Below, piece after piece: positions 15,436 through 23,302 of a stretch of DNA of 37,577 nt; the first letter of the stretch is position 1; every line of letters begins with the position of its first letter. The stretch comes from Flavobacterium sp. GTDB taxonomy: Bacteria; Bacteroidota; Bacteroidia; Flavobacteriales; Flavobacteriaceae. The position numbers and the translations under genes were made by a program. The notes beneath the pieces were generated by a model, which worked only from the letters and a program-made list of their open reading frames with translations, was not told the DNA's origin and did not search any database. The stretch lies in NCBI RefSeq assembly GCF_030146175.1, contig NZ_JASLCE010000032.1:1-37577 (forward strand), written 5' to 3'.

Positions 15436-16242
15436 TTATTTCAAATCTTCAGGGATGTTGCAAACCGGTATTGGGTTCATTTTGTGTTGGTTAGCGGTGT
15501 TAAGTCTACGGTAAATTCTCATAACTTCGTGTTCTCTTCCTACAAAATCGTTTTCAGTCTTACCATTTTTGTATGCTAGCATAGCAAATTCCAATTCATC
15601 GTAGCTCGCGCCCAACTGATCTTCGTCACTTCGGTCGTCTCCAAATAACCCGTCTGTAGGTTTTGCCTGAATAATGCTACCGGGTACATTTAAGTATTGT
15701 GCCAATAAACGAACTTCCGATTTCATCAGGTCGGCAATCGGACTTAAATCAACACCGCCATCTCCGTATTTGGTAAAAAAGCCTACACCGAAATCTTCGA
15801 TCTTATTTCCGGTTCCGGCAACCAAGGCACTATGCAATCCGGCAAAATAGTAAAGCGTGGTCATGCGCAGCCGGGCGCGGGTATTGGCCAGGGTAAGGTT
15901 TAAAATGGCCTCGTTATCCGAAGAAGAGACTTGTTGTTTAAAGTTTTCGAAAACCGGAGTTAGATCAGAAATCACACTGGAAACATTCTCAAAACGTTTT
16001 TTAAGCTGATCAATATGTTCCTGACCTCTTGAAACCTGACTGGCGGCCTGGTGGATCGGCATTTCCACACATAAGGTCGGTAAACCGGTCTGCGCGCATA
16101 ACGTTGAGGTTACGGCCGAATCGATTCCACCGGATATTCCCACAACAAAACCTTTAACGCGGGCTTGAGCGGCATAATCTTTTAGCCAGTTTACAATATG
16201 CAGGTTGATTTTTTCAGCTTGAAAGGAGTTTGTAGGGACCAT
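15436..16242 (-). CDS. nadE: NAD+ synthetase (ammonia-dependent)
   Basis: A 268-aa enzyme that amidates nicotinic acid adenine dinucleotide to NAD+ using ATP and ammonia. The ATP-pyrophosphatase P-loop SGGIDS is at 37-42. NKIEDFGVGFFTKYGDGGVDLSPIADLMKSEV is the conserved NaAD-binding and catalytic stretch. It lacks an N-terminal glutaminase (CN-hydrolase) domain, so it belongs to the short ammonia-dependent class, close to E. coli NadE in length. It is divergent from gldB, the same arrangement known in Flavobacterium johnsoniae. Confidence 0.94.
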   Translation of the reverse strand: MVPTNSFQAEKINLHIVNWLKDYAAQARVKGFVVGISGGIDSAVTSTLCAQTGLPTLCVEMPIHQAASQVSRGQEHIDQLKKRFENVSSVISDLTPVFENFKQQVSSSDNEAILNLTLANTRARLRMTTLYYFAGLHSALVAGTGNKIEDFGVGFFTKYGDGGVDLSPIADLMKSEVRLLAQYLNVPGSIIQAKPTDGLFGDDRSDEDQLGASYDELEFAMLAYKNGKTENDFVGREHEVMRIYRRLNTANQHKMNPIPVCNIPEDLK

Positions 16243-16277
16243 AGAAATATTATGAAGATTTTATAAAACGGTAATGT

Positions 16278-16285
16278 TATATTTG
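16278..16285 (+). promoter_or_regulatory. -7 box for gldB
   Basis: TATATTTG fits TAnnTTTG and points toward gldB, but leaves a leader of about 100 nt. The -33 region is only a T-rich stretch. Confidence 0.4.
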
Positions 16286-16390
16286 CAAAAAAATAATTGC
16301 GATAAAAATAACAAAAAATTAGCCGTGATTATCCGAGTGATGCAATCAAATAGGAATAGGGCTAAAACTTAATTATAAATTCACAGAGGC

Positions 16391-17350
16391 ATGAAAAAAT
16401 ATTTGACAGGGGTTTTTATGGTTTTGGTACTGATCGCCTGTAAAAAGGAAGATAAAGTGGCAAAGGAAGTGGATAAGATCCCGGTGAAGGTAGAAATCGA
16501 ACGATTTGATAAGGTTTTTTACGAATCTCCGGTTTCCGATTTTCCAAAAATCAAACGGGAATTCCATTATTTTTTCCCAGCAGGGAATCCCGATACGGTT
16601 TGGACCAATAGAATGCAAAATCCGTTAAACCGCGAATTATATGGCGAGGTAAAGAAAAAATATCCAAACAACAATGCCTTTGAAGGTGATCTGGTGGATT
16701 TGTTCAAACACATTCAATATTACTTCCCGGAATATAAAACGCCGAAAGTGGTTACATTGATATCGGAAATGGACTATGAGAACAAAGCCATTTTTGCGGA
16801 TAGTCTAGTGATCATCTCATTAGATATGTATTTGGGGAAAGACAATCGTTTGTATGAATTCCCACAGTATTACAAACAAAACTTCGAACCGTCGCAAATG
16901 ATGCCGGATATCGTGGCGAGCTTGGCGGCTAAAAAAATAAAGGCAACAGACGATCGTTCCCTATTGGCGCAAATGATCTATTTTGGCAAAGAGTTGTACA
17001 TGAAAGACCTGATGTTGCCGGATATGTCGGATGCGGATAAAATTGCGTATACCGAAGAACAACTAAAATGGTGTCAGGAAAACGAATCGGAAATGTGGAA
17101 ATACTTGGTAAACGAAAAATTGTTGTACGATACCAATCCAAAGCTAACGCAACGTTTTATATCGACAGCACCTTTTTCTAAATTCTATCTGGAAATCGAT
17201 GCCGAATCACCGGGAAGAGTAGGAACCTGGTTGGGATGGCAAATTGTACGTTCGTATATGAAAAACAATCCGGACGTAAACTTACAGCAATTGCTGGTGA
17301 CCGATGCAAAAGAAATATTTGATAACTCAAAATACAAACCCAAAAAATAA
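16391..17350 (+). CDS. gldB: Gliding motility lipoprotein GldB
   Basis: A 319-aa lipoprotein. The signal peptide ends in the lipobox LIAC with Cys17 as the lipid anchor, followed by charged KKED. The mature start (VEIERFDKVFYE) and the C-terminal part (RVGTWLGWQIVRSYM) match what I know of GldB, which is needed for gliding and type IX secretion-linked motility in Flavobacterium. The late region with W/G-rich helices resembles the Zn-peptidase-like DUF2268 group, without an obvious HExxH. It overlaps gldC by one base (TAATG), which indicates coupled translation. Confidence 0.92.
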   Translation: MKKYLTGVFMVLVLIACKKEDKVAKEVDKIPVKVEIERFDKVFYESPVSDFPKIKREFHYFFPAGNPDTVWTNRMQNPLNRELYGEVKKKYPNNNAFEGDLVDLFKHIQYYFPEYKTPKVVTLISEMDYENKAIFADSLVIISLDMYLGKDNRLYEFPQYYKQNFEPSQMMPDIVASLAAKKIKATDDRSLLAQMIYFGKELYMKDLMLPDMSDADKIAYTEEQLKWCQENESEMWKYLVNEKLLYDTNPKLTQRFISTAPFSKFYLEIDAESPGRVGTWLGWQIVRSYMKNNPDVNLQQLLVTDAKEIFDNSKYKPKK

Positions 17351-17688
17351 TGGCAAAGAATATTAAATCCGAAATAAAAATACAAATCGAACTGGACGAA
17401 AACCGCGTTCCGGAAAAATTAAAATGGAAAGCACAGGACGGTGGTGTAGAAGCTGCCGAAGCCAAAGCAATGTTGCTGGCGATGTGGGATAGTAAAGTAC
17501 AAGAGACATTACAGATCAACCTGTGGACAAAAGACATGCCGGTAGATGAAATGAAAGTGTTTTTTCATCAGACTTTAGTGGCTATGGCGGATACGTATCA
17601 CCGTGCTACCGATGACGAAAAAATGACGGAAACCATGCGGGACTTCTGCGATTATTTTGCAGAAAAGCTGGAATTGGGTAAAAAATAA
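17350..17688 (+). CDS. gldC: Gliding motility protein GldC
   Basis: A 112-aa small acidic protein without a signal peptide, consistent with cytoplasmic GldC. Recognisable features are the beta-strand start IKSEIKIQIELDENRVPEK, the middle ESKA-type helix and LWTKDMPVDEMKVFF. In F. johnsoniae gldC lies directly after gldB and supports efficient gliding without being absolutely required. The start codon overlaps the gldB stop by one base, and a strong terminator follows. Confidence 0.92.
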   Translation: MAKNIKSEIKIQIELDENRVPEKLKWKAQDGGVEAAEAKAMLLAMWDSKVQETLQINLWTKDMPVDEMKVFFHQTLVAMADTYHRATDDEKMTETMRDFCDYFAEKLELGKK

Positions 17689-17693
17689 AAAAG

Positions 17694-17721
17694 AAAAAGC
17701 GGTTGAAAAACCGCTTTTTTT
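17694..17721. terminator. Bidirectional terminator between gldC and engB
   Basis: AAAAAGCGGTT (17694-17704) pairs with AACCGCTTTTT (17709-17719) around a GAAA loop. The A and T flanks serve both convergent genes, and the engB stop codon lies in the T-run. Confidence 0.88.
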
Positions 17722-18337
17722 ATAGATCATTATTTTTAAAAATACCGTCGTTCACGCCATCGATAAAATCCAATAGCGGTTCGCGGCCAACAACGTCCAG
17801 CGAAGAGGTGATAAAATGCTGTGGCATTTCTTCCCAATTATTCGCCAATAATGCTTTGCGATATGCCGCAATATTCTGTTCCACTTTTCCTTTGCTGATT
17901 TTGTCGGATTTGGTAAAAATGATACAAAACGGCACTTCGATTTCACCAAGGTAATTGATAAATTCCAAATCGATTTTCTGGGCTTCCAATCGGATGTCAA
18001 TCAAAACAAAGGCACAAACCAATTGTTCTCTTTTTTCGAAATAATCGGTGATAAATTGTTGGAACGTTTCTTTTGCTTTTTTCGAAACACGCGCATAACC
18101 ATAACCTGGTAAATCGACCAAAAACCAGTTATTATTGATTTTAAAGTGGTTGATCAATTGCGTTTTTCCGGGTCTTCCCGAAGTTTTTGCCAGATTCTTA
18201 TGGTTGGTCAACATGTTGATCAACGAAGATTTTCCAACGTTGGATCGTCCGATAAAAGCGTATTCCGGTAAAGGTTCTTTCGGGCATTTGCTTACTTCAG
18301 AATTACTGATGACAAATTCGGCAGTATTAATTTTCAT
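17720..18337 (-). CDS. engB: Ribosome-biogenesis GTPase EngB/YsxC
   Basis: A 205-aa TRAFAC GTPase required for late assembly of the 50S subunit. G1 is GRSNVGKSS (30-38), G3 DLPGYG (75-80) followed by the family-specific YARVSK, and G4 TKSD (142-145). The LPxYG form of G3 is diagnostic for EngB. Length is normal. It lies downstream of the alpha/beta hydrolase gene on the same strand, but a terminator separates them. No TAnnTTTG box is seen directly upstream. Confidence 0.95.
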   Translation of the reverse strand: MKINTAEFVISNSEVSKCPKEPLPEYAFIGRSNVGKSSLINMLTNHKNLAKTSGRPGKTQLINHFKINNNWFLVDLPGYGYARVSKKAKETFQQFITDYFEKREQLVCAFVLIDIRLEAQKIDLEFINYLGEIEVPFCIIFTKSDKISKGKVEQNIAAYRKALLANNWEEMPQHFITSSLDVVGREPLLDFIDGVNDGIFKNNDL

Positions 18338-18362
18338 GGTTTCCGGATTTCAGATTTGTTTT

Positions 18363-18398
18363 AAAAAAGCATTCGGTACTTTTTTGGAGTACCGAATG
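18363..18398 (-). terminator. Terminator of the alpha/beta hydrolase gene
   Basis: Perfect 11-bp arms (18370-18380 and 18388-18398) with a 7-nt loop. On the minus strand the hairpin is followed by GCTTTTTT, so it ends the hydrolase transcript before engB. Confidence 0.85.
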
Positions 18399-18406
18399 AA
18401 AGTATA

Positions 18407-19171
18407 TTATAAGTTGGCTTTTTTGAGCCACTCCAACATTAGTCGGTTAAATTCGTCCGGATGTTCCATCATCGCGGCATGTCCGCATTTGTCAATCCAG
18501 TATAAATCGGAATTTGGCAAAAGTCGGTTAAACTCTTCGGCTACATCCGGTGGTGTTACTTTGTCGTTTCGTCCCCAGATAATTCCGGTTGGCGTATCCA
18601 TTTTCGGAAGATCTTTAGCCATATTATGACGAATTGCACTTTTGGCAATCGCCAACGTTTTTAACAGTTTCATTCGGTCGTTCACGGTCGCATACACGTC
18701 GTCAACAATTTCTTTAGTGGCAACTTTCGGATCGTAAAAAACATCCTCCGCTTTTTTTCGGATATAGTCATAATCGCCGCGTTTCGGATAGCTTTCGCCC
18801 ATAGCGCTTTCATAAAGTCCGGAACTTCCGGTAATCACCAACCCGGCCATTTTTTCCGGATACATTTTAGTGTGATATAGGGCGATATGACCGCCAAGGG
18901 AATTTCCTAAAAGGATTACTTTTTCGTAGCCTTTATACGTAATAAAGTCTTTTACAAATTTTGAAAAAGCCTTCACGTTGGTTTTTAAAATACTGTTGGT
19001 GTAAAGTGGTAACTCGGGAATAACAACCTTGTAGCCATGTTTTGGAAAAAAATCAGCGACTCCGTCAAAGTTACTCAGTCCACCCATTAGTCCGTGTAAA
19101 ATAATGATAGGCGTGCCTTCTCCTGCTTCAAAATAACGGTATTTGCCCTCTTTTTTTAACGTATGCTCCAT
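18407..19171 (-). CDS. Alpha/beta-fold hydrolase
   Basis: A 254-aa soluble hydrolase. The oxyanion segment is HGLMGG (26-31), the nucleophile elbow is GNSLGG with Ser91, and Asp203 (GRNDKVTPP) and His231 (CGHAAMMEHP) complete the triad. A start seven codons upstream would be TTG; the ATG at 19171 fits better. A cap-like helical insert lies around 120-185. The family covers esterases, C-C hydrolases and haloperoxidase-like proteins, so the substrate cannot be given. It is monocistronic and divergent from the dcw operon. Confidence 0.88.
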   Translation of the reverse strand: MEHTLKKEGKYRYFEAGEGTPIIILHGLMGGLSNFDGVADFFPKHGYKVVIPELPLYTNSILKTNVKAFSKFVKDFITYKGYEKVILLGNSLGGHIALYHTKMYPEKMAGLVITGSSGLYESAMGESYPKRGDYDYIRKKAEDVFYDPKVATKEIVDDVYATVNDRMKLLKTLAIAKSAIRHNMAKDLPKMDTPTGIIWGRNDKVTPPDVAEEFNRLLPNSDLYWIDKCGHAAMMEHPDEFNRLMLEWLKKANL

Positions 19172-19199
19172 GTATTTATGATACGGTTTCAAATTCTCA

Positions 19200-19207
19200 C
19201 AAATATA
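19200..19207 (-). promoter_or_regulatory. -7 box for the alpha/beta hydrolase gene
   Basis: TATATTTG on the minus strand fits TAnnTTTG and lies 28 nt before the ATG at 19171. No clear -33. Confidence 0.45.
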
Positions 19208-19514
19208 GGACTTTCTAAAGAAATAAGAAGTTTTGAAAGGTAAAATCGAAAATACTTTGCCTTTAAGAAATTGTAACGCGTTTTTGTAACAGTAACAGGT
19301 TAATTATCAGTTGCTTTTTGTAAATAAAAATCAAAAAAGGGTGATTTTTTTGGGGTTTTGGGTGATTATTAAAAATGTGTATAAAAATGAAGCTTTTTTT
19401 AAGGATAATGATGTGATTGAAGAAAAACAATGCAATATTCTTAATGATTAGAAATGAGAACATTAGTGAAATTTCCTATATTTTAGGTTTTGAGTGTAAA
19501 AACTTATCAACAAA
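19208..19514. other. AT-rich intergenic region upstream of the mraZ promoter
   Basis: About 300 nt without a credible gene. It holds two TTGTAAC copies (19271-19277, 19284-19290) with a third GTAAC next to them, and two GGGTGATT copies (19339-19346, 19360-19367) flanking a GGGG run. These could be protein sites, but nothing identifies them. Long T- and A-runs dominate the rest. Confidence 0.5.
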
Positions 19515-19538
19515 GTGGGAATATGTGGTAAAAAGTGG
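19515..19538 (+). promoter_or_regulatory. Triple GTGG direct repeat, probable MraZ boxes
   Basis: GTGG occurs at 19515, 19525 and 19535, an exact 10-bp period, as GTGGGA, GTGGTA and GTGGTA, each preceded by an A/T-rich spacer. Known MraZ operators are TGGGN-type direct repeats with a 10-bp period in the mraZ promoter. The array ends 12 nt before the -7 box, over the expected -33 position, which suits autorepression. Confidence 0.65.
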
Positions 19539-19550
19539 TAAAAAAATCTG

Positions 19551-19558
19551 TACTTTTG
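19551..19558 (+). promoter_or_regulatory. -7 box of the dcw operon (mraZ promoter)
   Basis: TACTTTTG fits TAnnTTTG and lies 28 nt before the TTG start of mraZ. No TTTG -33 is visible because the GTGG repeats occupy that stretch. Confidence 0.55.
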
Positions 19559-19586
19559 CTATAAATCAAATCAAAAAGAGCGAATC

Positions 19587-20057
19587 TTGACCAATATAAT
19601 CGGGACATATGAGTGTAAAATTGATTCAAAAGGAAGGCTAATGGTGCCGGCTCCTTTGAAGAAACAATTGCCTGCTCCAACCGATGGTTTTGTGTTAAAA
19701 CGCTCCATTTTTGATCAGTGTGTAGAGTTGTGGCCAAAGGCAGAATGGGATATCATGATGTTGAAAATCAACAAACTGAACCGTTTTGTAAAAAAGAATA
19801 ACGACTTTATTCGAAAGTTTATGGCCGGTGTGAAAATGGTAGAGATCGATGATGCCGGACGACTATTGATAACAAAAGATCTGATTGAATATGCGGGAAT
19901 TTCCAAAGATTTGGTTTTGACCTCAAAGGTAAATATCATCGAGATCTGGGACAAGGATTTGTATGAAAAATCAATATCAGGAGACGATATGGATTTTGCA
20001 GACCTGGCCGAAGAAGTAATGGGTAATTTAAATGACGACGACAATGGAATATCATAA
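19587..20057 (+). CDS. mraZ: Transcriptional regulator MraZ
   Basis: A 156-aa protein with two SpoVT/AbrB-like halves, each with the DxxGR signature (IDSKGRLMVP near 12-21; IDDAGRLLI near 90). MraZ forms rings that bind repeated boxes in its own promoter and represses the division cluster. Translation starts at TTG (19587): the IIGTYECKID start of the family follows at once, and the first ATG is inside the first domain. It overlaps rsmH by up to 26 nt. The GTGG repeats upstream are its likely target. Confidence 0.94.
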   Translation: MTNIIGTYECKIDSKGRLMVPAPLKKQLPAPTDGFVLKRSIFDQCVELWPKAEWDIMMLKINKLNRFVKKNNDFIRKFMAGVKMVEIDDAGRLLITKDLIEYAGISKDLVLTSKVNIIEIWDKDLYEKSISGDDMDFADLAEEVMGNLNDDDNGIS

Positions 20058-20940
20058 TCCGGTATTATTAAAAGAAACGGTTGGTGGGTTGAATATAAAA
20101 CCGGATGGTATTTATGTGGATGTAACCTTCGGTGGAGGTGGTCATTCACGGGAAATCATGCGTCATCTTGGGCCAAACGGAAAATTGTTTGCCTTTGATC
20201 AGGATACCGATGCATTGGCGAATGTAATAGACGATGAACGATTTACGCTGATCAATGAAAACTTTCGCTATATCAAACGGTTTTTGCGTTTTCACGGCGT
20301 AAAACAAGTAGATGGAATATTAGGTGATTTGGGGGTTTCGTCTCATCAATTTGATGTTCCGGAAAGAGGATTTTCAACCCGATTTGATGCCGAACTGGAT
20401 ATGCGAATGAATCAGAAAGGGGAATTGAGTGCTTTTCATGTGGTAAACGAATATGACGAGTCGGATTTAAAACGGATGTTCTTTGATTATGGTGAATTGA
20501 AAAATGCCGGAGCGCTTGCGAATACAATTGTAACAGCGCGAAAAGAAAATCCGATCCGCAATACCGAACAATTAAAAAAAGTGTTAAGCCGCTTTTTACC
20601 GGCACACAAAAGCAATAAAATTCTGGCGCAAATCTATCAGGCGATACGTATAGAAGTAAACCAGGAAATGGACGTGCTAAAAGAGTTTTTAGAACAGTCG
20701 CTGGAGCTGTTAAAGCCGGAAGGGCGTTTGAGTGTGATTTCCTATCATTCATTGGAAGACCGACTGGTAAAACGCTTTATGCGAAACGGAATGTTTGAAG
20801 GAGAACCGGAACGCGATTTCTTTGGAAGATTTGAAGTGCCATTCCAATTAATAGGAAAACTGATCGTGCCTTCGGAAGAAGAAATTGCGATAAACAACCG
20901 GGCGCGGAGTGCTAAATTAAGGATCGCTGAAAAACGCTGA
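20032..20940 (+). CDS. rsmH: 16S rRNA (cytosine-1402-N4)-methyltransferase RsmH
   Basis: A 302-aa SAM-dependent enzyme (old name MraW) that methylates N4 of C1402 in 16S rRNA. The family start YHNPVLLKE, the SAM loop VDVTFGGGGHS (about 29-39), GDLGVSSHQ and the C-terminal SYHSLEDRLVK are all present. The annotated ATG at 20032 overlaps mraZ by 26 nt; the ATG at 20044 (MEYHNP) is equally likely and overlaps by 14. Second gene of the dcw operon, as in most bacteria. Confidence 0.95.
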   Translation: MTTTMEYHNPVLLKETVGGLNIKPDGIYVDVTFGGGGHSREIMRHLGPNGKLFAFDQDTDALANVIDDERFTLINENFRYIKRFLRFHGVKQVDGILGDLGVSSHQFDVPERGFSTRFDAELDMRMNQKGELSAFHVVNEYDESDLKRMFFDYGELKNAGALANTIVTARKENPIRNTEQLKKVLSRFLPAHKSNKILAQIYQAIRIEVNQEMDVLKEFLEQSLELLKPEGRLSVISYHSLEDRLVKRFMRNGMFEGEPERDFFGRFEVPFQLIGKLIVPSEEEIAINNRARSAKLRIAEKR

Positions 20941-20963
20941 AACAAACCCAAACACGAAGAGTC

Positions 20964-21311
20964 ATGATGAAAGAAGGCGTATATAGTTTGTTAAAAGCAA
21001 AGTTCCTGATTAGCGATGATGCGTTGAAAAATTGGCGCTTTATCGTTTTTCTGATTTTATTGGCTATGATAATGATTGCCAATTCACACCGATACGAACA
21101 GAAAACATTTCAGATAACCGAGTTGACAAACGAGGTAAAAGAATTGCGATCCGAGTTTGTGGATCGCAGATCGGAATTGATGGAGCTCAAAATGGAATCC
21201 ACAATATCGGCTGAAATGGAAGAAAAAGGAATTCAGCCGTCATCGGTTCCGCCGAAAAAGATAAAAGTTAAAGAAGAAGAAAAGAATATTCTAAAAAAAA
21301 TATGGCAGTAG
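20964..21311 (+). CDS. ftsL: FtsL-like cell-division protein
   Basis: A 115-aa bitopic membrane protein: a cytoplasmic N-terminus (about 1-24), one membrane helix (about 26-42, FIVFLILLAMIMIA), and a periplasmic coiled coil (about 48-85, TELTNEVKELRSEF). The position between rsmH and ftsI and the topology are those of FtsL, which joins FtsQ and FtsB in the complex that activates FtsWI. FtsL sequences are poorly conserved, so the name rests on topology and context. It overlaps ftsI by 10 nt. Confidence 0.82.
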   Translation: MMKEGVYSLLKAKFLISDDALKNWRFIVFLILLAMIMIANSHRYEQKTFQITELTNEVKELRSEFVDRRSELMELKMESTISAEMEEKGIQPSSVPPKKIKVKEEEKNILKKIWQ

Positions 21312-23302
21312 AAGATAAAAATATCTCTTACCGAATCTATCTGGTAGCCTTCGCGATTTTCGTGATGGCTATTTTCGTTGCTATAAAGCTAACGAATATC
21401 CAGTGGGTGGAAGGAGAATATTATCGAAAACTGGCCAAAGAGCGTACGGTTAAAAACTTTGTCATTCCGGCGAATAAAGGAAATGTGTATTCGGCCGACG
21501 GAAGCTTACTGGCGACCTCAATTCCGAATTACACGATTCGCTTCGATGCGGTAGCGCCCAAAAAAGAAGATTTTGACAAAAATGTAAAACCGCTTGCGGA
21601 TTCGCTTTCCGGATTATTGGGGAAACCGTCGAGTTATTTTCAAACCGAACTGCGCAGAGCTCGTGCCAACAAAAACCGCTACTATCTGTTAGCGCGTAAG
21701 CTAAGCTATACGCAATATATGAAAATGAAAAGCTTCCCACTTTTTAATCTGGGTTCCTATAAAGGTGGAATGATCACCGAACAGAAAACGGTACGCGAAC
21801 ATCCAATCGGGAAAATTGCCGAGCGAACCATTGGTTATGAACGTCAGGATGAAGGTGGAAAAGAAACACGAGTGGGAATTGAAGGTGCTTTTGGAGCGTA
21901 TCTGAATGGAAAAGACGGTCAGCGTTTGATGCAGAAAATTGCCAAAAATCAGTGGAAACCGATTAGTGATAATAACGAAATAGAACCACGCGACGGTTAC
22001 GATATCATTTCAACGATCGACGTGTATATTCAGGATATCGCGCACCATGCGTTGTTAAAACAACTGGAATTATACGAAGCCGATCACGGTTGTGTGGTGG
22101 TGATGGAAACGAATACCGGTGAGATCAAAGCGATTTCCAATTTAGGAAGAACCAGCGACGGTAGTTATTACGAAACGATCAACTATGCGGTGGCCGAATC
22201 GCACGAACCGGGATCAACTTTTAAACTGGTGGATCTGATTGCATTACTGGATGACCGAAAAGTAGATACCAGCAAAGTATACGATTCCAAAGGGGGTGAT
22301 ATTACGTATTACAACCGTCACGTTCGCGATTCCAAAAGAGGCGGATATGGAAAAGTTAGCCTGGCCAAAGGATTTGAAGTGTCGTCAAACACCGTAATGG
22401 TTCAGGCCGTTTACGACAATTATAAAGACAATCCGCGCCAGTTTGTAAACCGTATCAACAACCTTGGATTGGATCGTCCGTTAGGATTACCGTTTAAAGG
22501 AGAAGGAAAGCCGTTTATTCCGCAACCGGGCGAAAAAGGATGGTCGGGAGTGGCTTTACCATGGATGGCTTTTGGTTATGGTGTTTCGATTACACCGTTG
22601 CAAACGTTAACGCTATACAATGCCGTAGCGAACAACGGTGAAATGGTAAAACCGCAATTTGTAAAAGAAATCAAAGAATGGAATAAAACCATCAAAAAAT
22701 ATGATAAACAGGTGTTGAATCCAAAAATCTGTTCGGATGAAACCCTTAAAAAAGTACATGCCATTCTGGAAAATGTGGTAAAACGCGGAACGGGCTCCAA
22801 ATTGTATTCAAAAGATTTTTCGATGGCCGGAAAAACAGGTACCGCTCAGGTGGATTACCATAAAGGCGACGGACAAATGTATTATGCCTCGTCGTTTGCC
22901 GGATATTTTCCAGCCGACAAGCCGAAATATTCCTGTATCGTAGTGGTGCACAAACCGAATACGTCAAAAGGATTGTATTACGGAGCCGATGTAGCCGGAC
23001 CGGTTTTTAAGCGAATCGCGCAAAAAATATTTACCGATGTGCCATCGACAAACGAAGTGAAAAAATTAAACCGCAAAATCCTGAATCAGGAACAAAGCTA
23101 TGCGGCCTATTATGATAAAGTTCAGAAAAAAGAAAACATCGTACCGAATGTGAAAGGAATGACTGGAATGGATGCGGTGGCGTTGTTGGAAAATTTCGGA
23201 CTTAAAGTGAAAATAAAAGGAATAGGAAAAGTAAAACAACAGTCCATTTTACCGGGACAAGCCTTTACGAAAAACCAAGTAATAACATTAGAATTATCGT
23301 GA
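21302..23302 (+). CDS. ftsI: Septal peptidoglycan transpeptidase FtsI (PBP3-like) with PASTA domain
   Basis: A 666-aa class B penicillin-binding protein that crosslinks septal peptidoglycan. One membrane helix (about 11-29) is followed by the pedestal domain and the transpeptidase domain with all three motifs: S305-T-F-K308, S361-S-N363 and K511-T-G513. Residues 608-666 form a C-terminal PASTA domain (VPNVKGMTGMDAVALLENFG), which E. coli FtsI lacks but Gram-positive and Bacteroidetes homologues have. It overlaps ftsL by 10 nt and murE by 4 nt. It works with FtsW, encoded in the same operon. Confidence 0.95.
   Translation: MAVEDKNISYRIYLVAFAIFVMAIFVAIKLTNIQWVEGEYYRKLAKERTVKNFVIPANKGNVYSADGSLLATSIPNYTIRFDAVAPKKEDFDKNVKPLADSLSGLLGKPSSYFQTELRRARANKNRYYLLARKLSYTQYMKMKSFPLFNLGSYKGGMITEQKTVREHPIGKIAERTIGYERQDEGGKETRVGIEGAFGAYLNGKDGQRLMQKIAKNQWKPISDNNEIEPRDGYDIISTIDVYIQDIAHHALLKQLELYEADHGCVVVMETNTGEIKAISNLGRTSDGSYYETINYAVAESHEPGSTFKLVDLIALLDDRKVDTSKVYDSKGGDITYYNRHVRDSKRGGYGKVSLAKGFEVSSNTVMVQAVYDNYKDNPRQFVNRINNLGLDRPLGLPFKGEGKPFIPQPGEKGWSGVALPWMAFGYGVSITPLQTLTLYNAVANNGEMVKPQFVKEIKEWNKTIKKYDKQVLNPKICSDETLKKVHAILENVVKRGTGSKLYSKDFSMAGKTGTAQVDYHKGDGQMYYASSFAGYFPADKPKYSCIVVVHKPNTSKGLYYGADVAGPVFKRIAQKIFTDVPSTNEVKKLNRKILNQEQSYAAYYDKVQKKENIVPNVKGMTGMDAVALLENFGLKVKIKGIGKVKQQSILPGQAFTKNQVITLELS

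Noticed and set aside
19339..19367. G-runs GGG, GGGG, GGG as a possible G-quadruplex
   Set aside because: Only three runs of three or more G; four are needed for an intramolecular quadruplex.
19504..19512. TTATCAACA near the mraZ promoter as a DnaA box
   Set aside because: One mismatch to TTATCCACA, isolated, with no second box or origin features nearby.
20273..20752. 159-codon minus-strand frame inside rsmH
   Set aside because: rsmH is intact with all motifs; the frame is a codon-bias shadow.
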